From: Caryophanales bacterium UBA3260
GTDB lineage: Bacteria > Bacillota_I > Bacilli_A > RF39 > UBA660
NCBI GenBank assembly: GCA_002362595.1
Contig: DEUO01000169.1
Span: forward strand, 1 to 14,506
DNA: 14,506 nucleotides
Reading direction: 5' to 3'
Made by a program: the position numbers and the translations under genes. Below the pieces are notes generated by a model that had not been told where the DNA came from, ran no database searches, and was given only the letters and a program-made list of their open reading frames with translations. Shown here piece after piece: positions 13,647 to 14,506 of this stretch (position 1 is the stretch's first letter; the number at the start of each line of letters is the position of its first letter).

Positions 13647-14506
13647 ATGGGTTTAAATGATAAGAAAAAAAATAATAGCATTTTAAATAGAATTTCTAAT
13701 ATTTTAGGTCGACCACAATCGATTAACTTGTTATGTATTGCTGTTGCAATATTATTTATTATTACTTTATATTCTATGGCAGATGGTATTAAAGCACTGT
13801 TAGTAAATAATAAAACTACTTATATATATGAAGATGGTGCTAAGTATAAGGAGATTGATGGTGGATTTGTTATCAATGAACTAATATTAGAATCTGGTAG
13901 TGCATTACCTACTGTACAAGATTACTTTAATGCTAATTATGAGCTTGGTAATGATGTTAAAATTTCATATTATAATATGGATAATAAAGAAATAAATGTC
14001 GATGATTTTACAGTGAAGGTTAATGATGATTATTTTGTAAAAGGGATTCAAGATATATTTGTTTCTATTCTAAATAATAGTGAAGAATATTCAGCTAGTG
14101 TAAGTATTTTAGATACTACTACACCAGAAGTTACGGTAAGTGATTATACGATATTTCAAGGGGAAGAATATAATCCTAGAAGTTTTATAGTTAATTATTT
14201 TGATAATAGTTCAATAAATGAATATGATGCACAATTTGTTGGTGAAAGTAACTTTAGTGATGTTGGTGAACATGATGTAAAAATAAGAGTTTGCGATTCT
14301 TCAGAAAATTGTGTAGAAGTAGATTCTAAACTTATTATTAAGGAAAAGATTATTGAGGAACCTATAGTTACTCCACAACCGCAATCTAGTGCTTCAACTT
14401 CTTCACAGGTTGTTAGTCAAAAGAAACCTAATAATAATACTAATAAAAAACCTAATGGTAATTCCGGGAATAATGGAAATAATGGTAATTCTGGTAATTC
14501 TGGTAA
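13647..14506 (+). CDS. Membrane-anchored surface protein with Ig-like domains, cut by the right edge
   Basis: An open frame from ATG 13647 (AAGGA at 9-nt spacing) to the window end gives at least 286 residues without stop. A basic N-terminus (DKKKNN) precedes one hydrophobic helix (about 25-45), so the rest is likely outside the cell. Residues about 65-155 and 156-232 look like beta-sandwich domains. The second begins DTTTPEVTVSDYTIFQGE and includes DVGEHDVKIRVCDSSEN, the pattern of bacterial Ig-like/DUF5011-type domains, with two Cys (216 and 222) that could pair. Then comes a Pro/Ser/Gln linker (about 238-260) and an Asn/Lys/Pro then Asn/Gly/Ser low-complexity stretch still running at the edge. 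A C-terminal enzymatic or wall-binding domain probably lies beyond; it cannot be named from here. Confidence 0.8.
   Translation, partial: MGLNDKKKNNSILNRISNILGRPQSINLLCIAVAILFIITLYSMADGIKALLVNNKTTYIYEDGAKYKEIDGGFVINELILESGSALPTVQDYFNANYELGNDVKISYYNMDNKEINVDDFTVKVNDDYFVKGIQDIFVSILNNSEEYSASVSILDTTTPEVTVSDYTIFQGEEYNPRSFIVNYFDNSSINEYDAQFVGESNFSDVGEHDVKIRVCDSSENCVEVDSKLIIKEKIIEEPIVTPQPQSSASTSSQVVSQKKPNNNTNKKPNGNSGNNGNNGNSGNSG
14448..14506 (+). repeat. Asn/Gly/Ser-rich coding microrepeat at the window edge
   Basis: Short in-frame units built from GGTAAT, AATAAT and TCTGGT encode a run of Asn, Gly and Ser such as NGNSGNNGNNGNSGNSG. The last copies (GGTAATTCT twice) are near-identical, so replication slippage could change the length. 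It continues past the right edge. Confidence 0.7.

Noticed and set aside
1..14506. Mycoplasma-type code in which TGA encodes Trp
   Set aside because: infB ends in TGA at a four-base overlap with rbfA, and Trp in conserved positions is encoded by TGG.
1..14506. Mobile elements, CRISPR arrays, tRNA or rRNA genes
   Set aside because: No transposase or integrase motifs, no regularly spaced repeats and no cloverleaf or rRNA-like stretch were seen on either strand.

Overview
The window is AT-rich, uses the standard bacterial code (TGG for Trp; TAA, TAG and TGA all end genes, for example TGA for infB) and has Shine-Dalgarno sites of the AGGAGG/AGGTG type. Together with a rimP-nusA-ylxR-infB-rbfA translation operon and cotJ spore-coat genes, this points to a low-GC Gram-positive bacterium (Bacillota, Bacilli or an uncultured gut Bacilli/Erysipelotrichia-like lineage). 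Mycoplasma proper is excluded by the TGA stop. The lineage assignment is inference.

Left block, all on the minus strand (read right to left, 7411 to 114): an extended -10 promoter and a short leader with a GC-rich hairpin, then rimP (N-terminal domain only), nusA, ylxR, infB and rbfA, closed by a terminator on the rbfA stop codon. Beyond it come a calcineurin-like phosphoesterase, an M32 metallocarboxypeptidase and truB, packed with gaps of 1 to about 32 nt. The ylxQ gene often found between ylxR and infB is absent. Bases 1-113 hold no gene I can support.

Middle block: a membrane-anchored serine hydrolase of the beta-lactamase/transpeptidase fold (7496-8539, plus) is divergent from the rimP operon. 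It converges, through a shared bidirectional terminator, on a minus-strand operon of trmL, a membrane zinc-ribbon protein and a UPF0316/DUF2179 membrane protein. A small stand-alone protein kinase-like gene (10044-10811, plus) diverges from trmL and converges on a membrane-anchored thioredoxin-fold protein without a CxxC pair (10840-11385, minus).

Right block: a two-gene spore-coat operon on the plus strand (a CotJB with a CotJA-like N-terminal segment, and the CotJC manganese catalase), behind a sequence resembling a sporulation sigma-E promoter. It converges, with interlocked stop codons inside a hairpin, on a family 2 glycosyltransferase with C-terminal TPR-like repeats. A plus-strand cell-surface gene with a membrane anchor, Ig-like domains and an Asn/Gly-rich low-complexity tail runs off the right edge.

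The left block is core information processing (ribosome maturation, translation initiation, transcription elongation/termination, tRNA modification). The rest is mostly envelope, surface and sporulation genes. I see no mobile element, CRISPR array, tRNA or rRNA. The most notable points are the truncated RimP with its leader hairpin, the CotJA-like/CotJB fusion, the unusual kinase-like protein, and the habit of placing hairpin terminators on or between stop codons of convergent genes.
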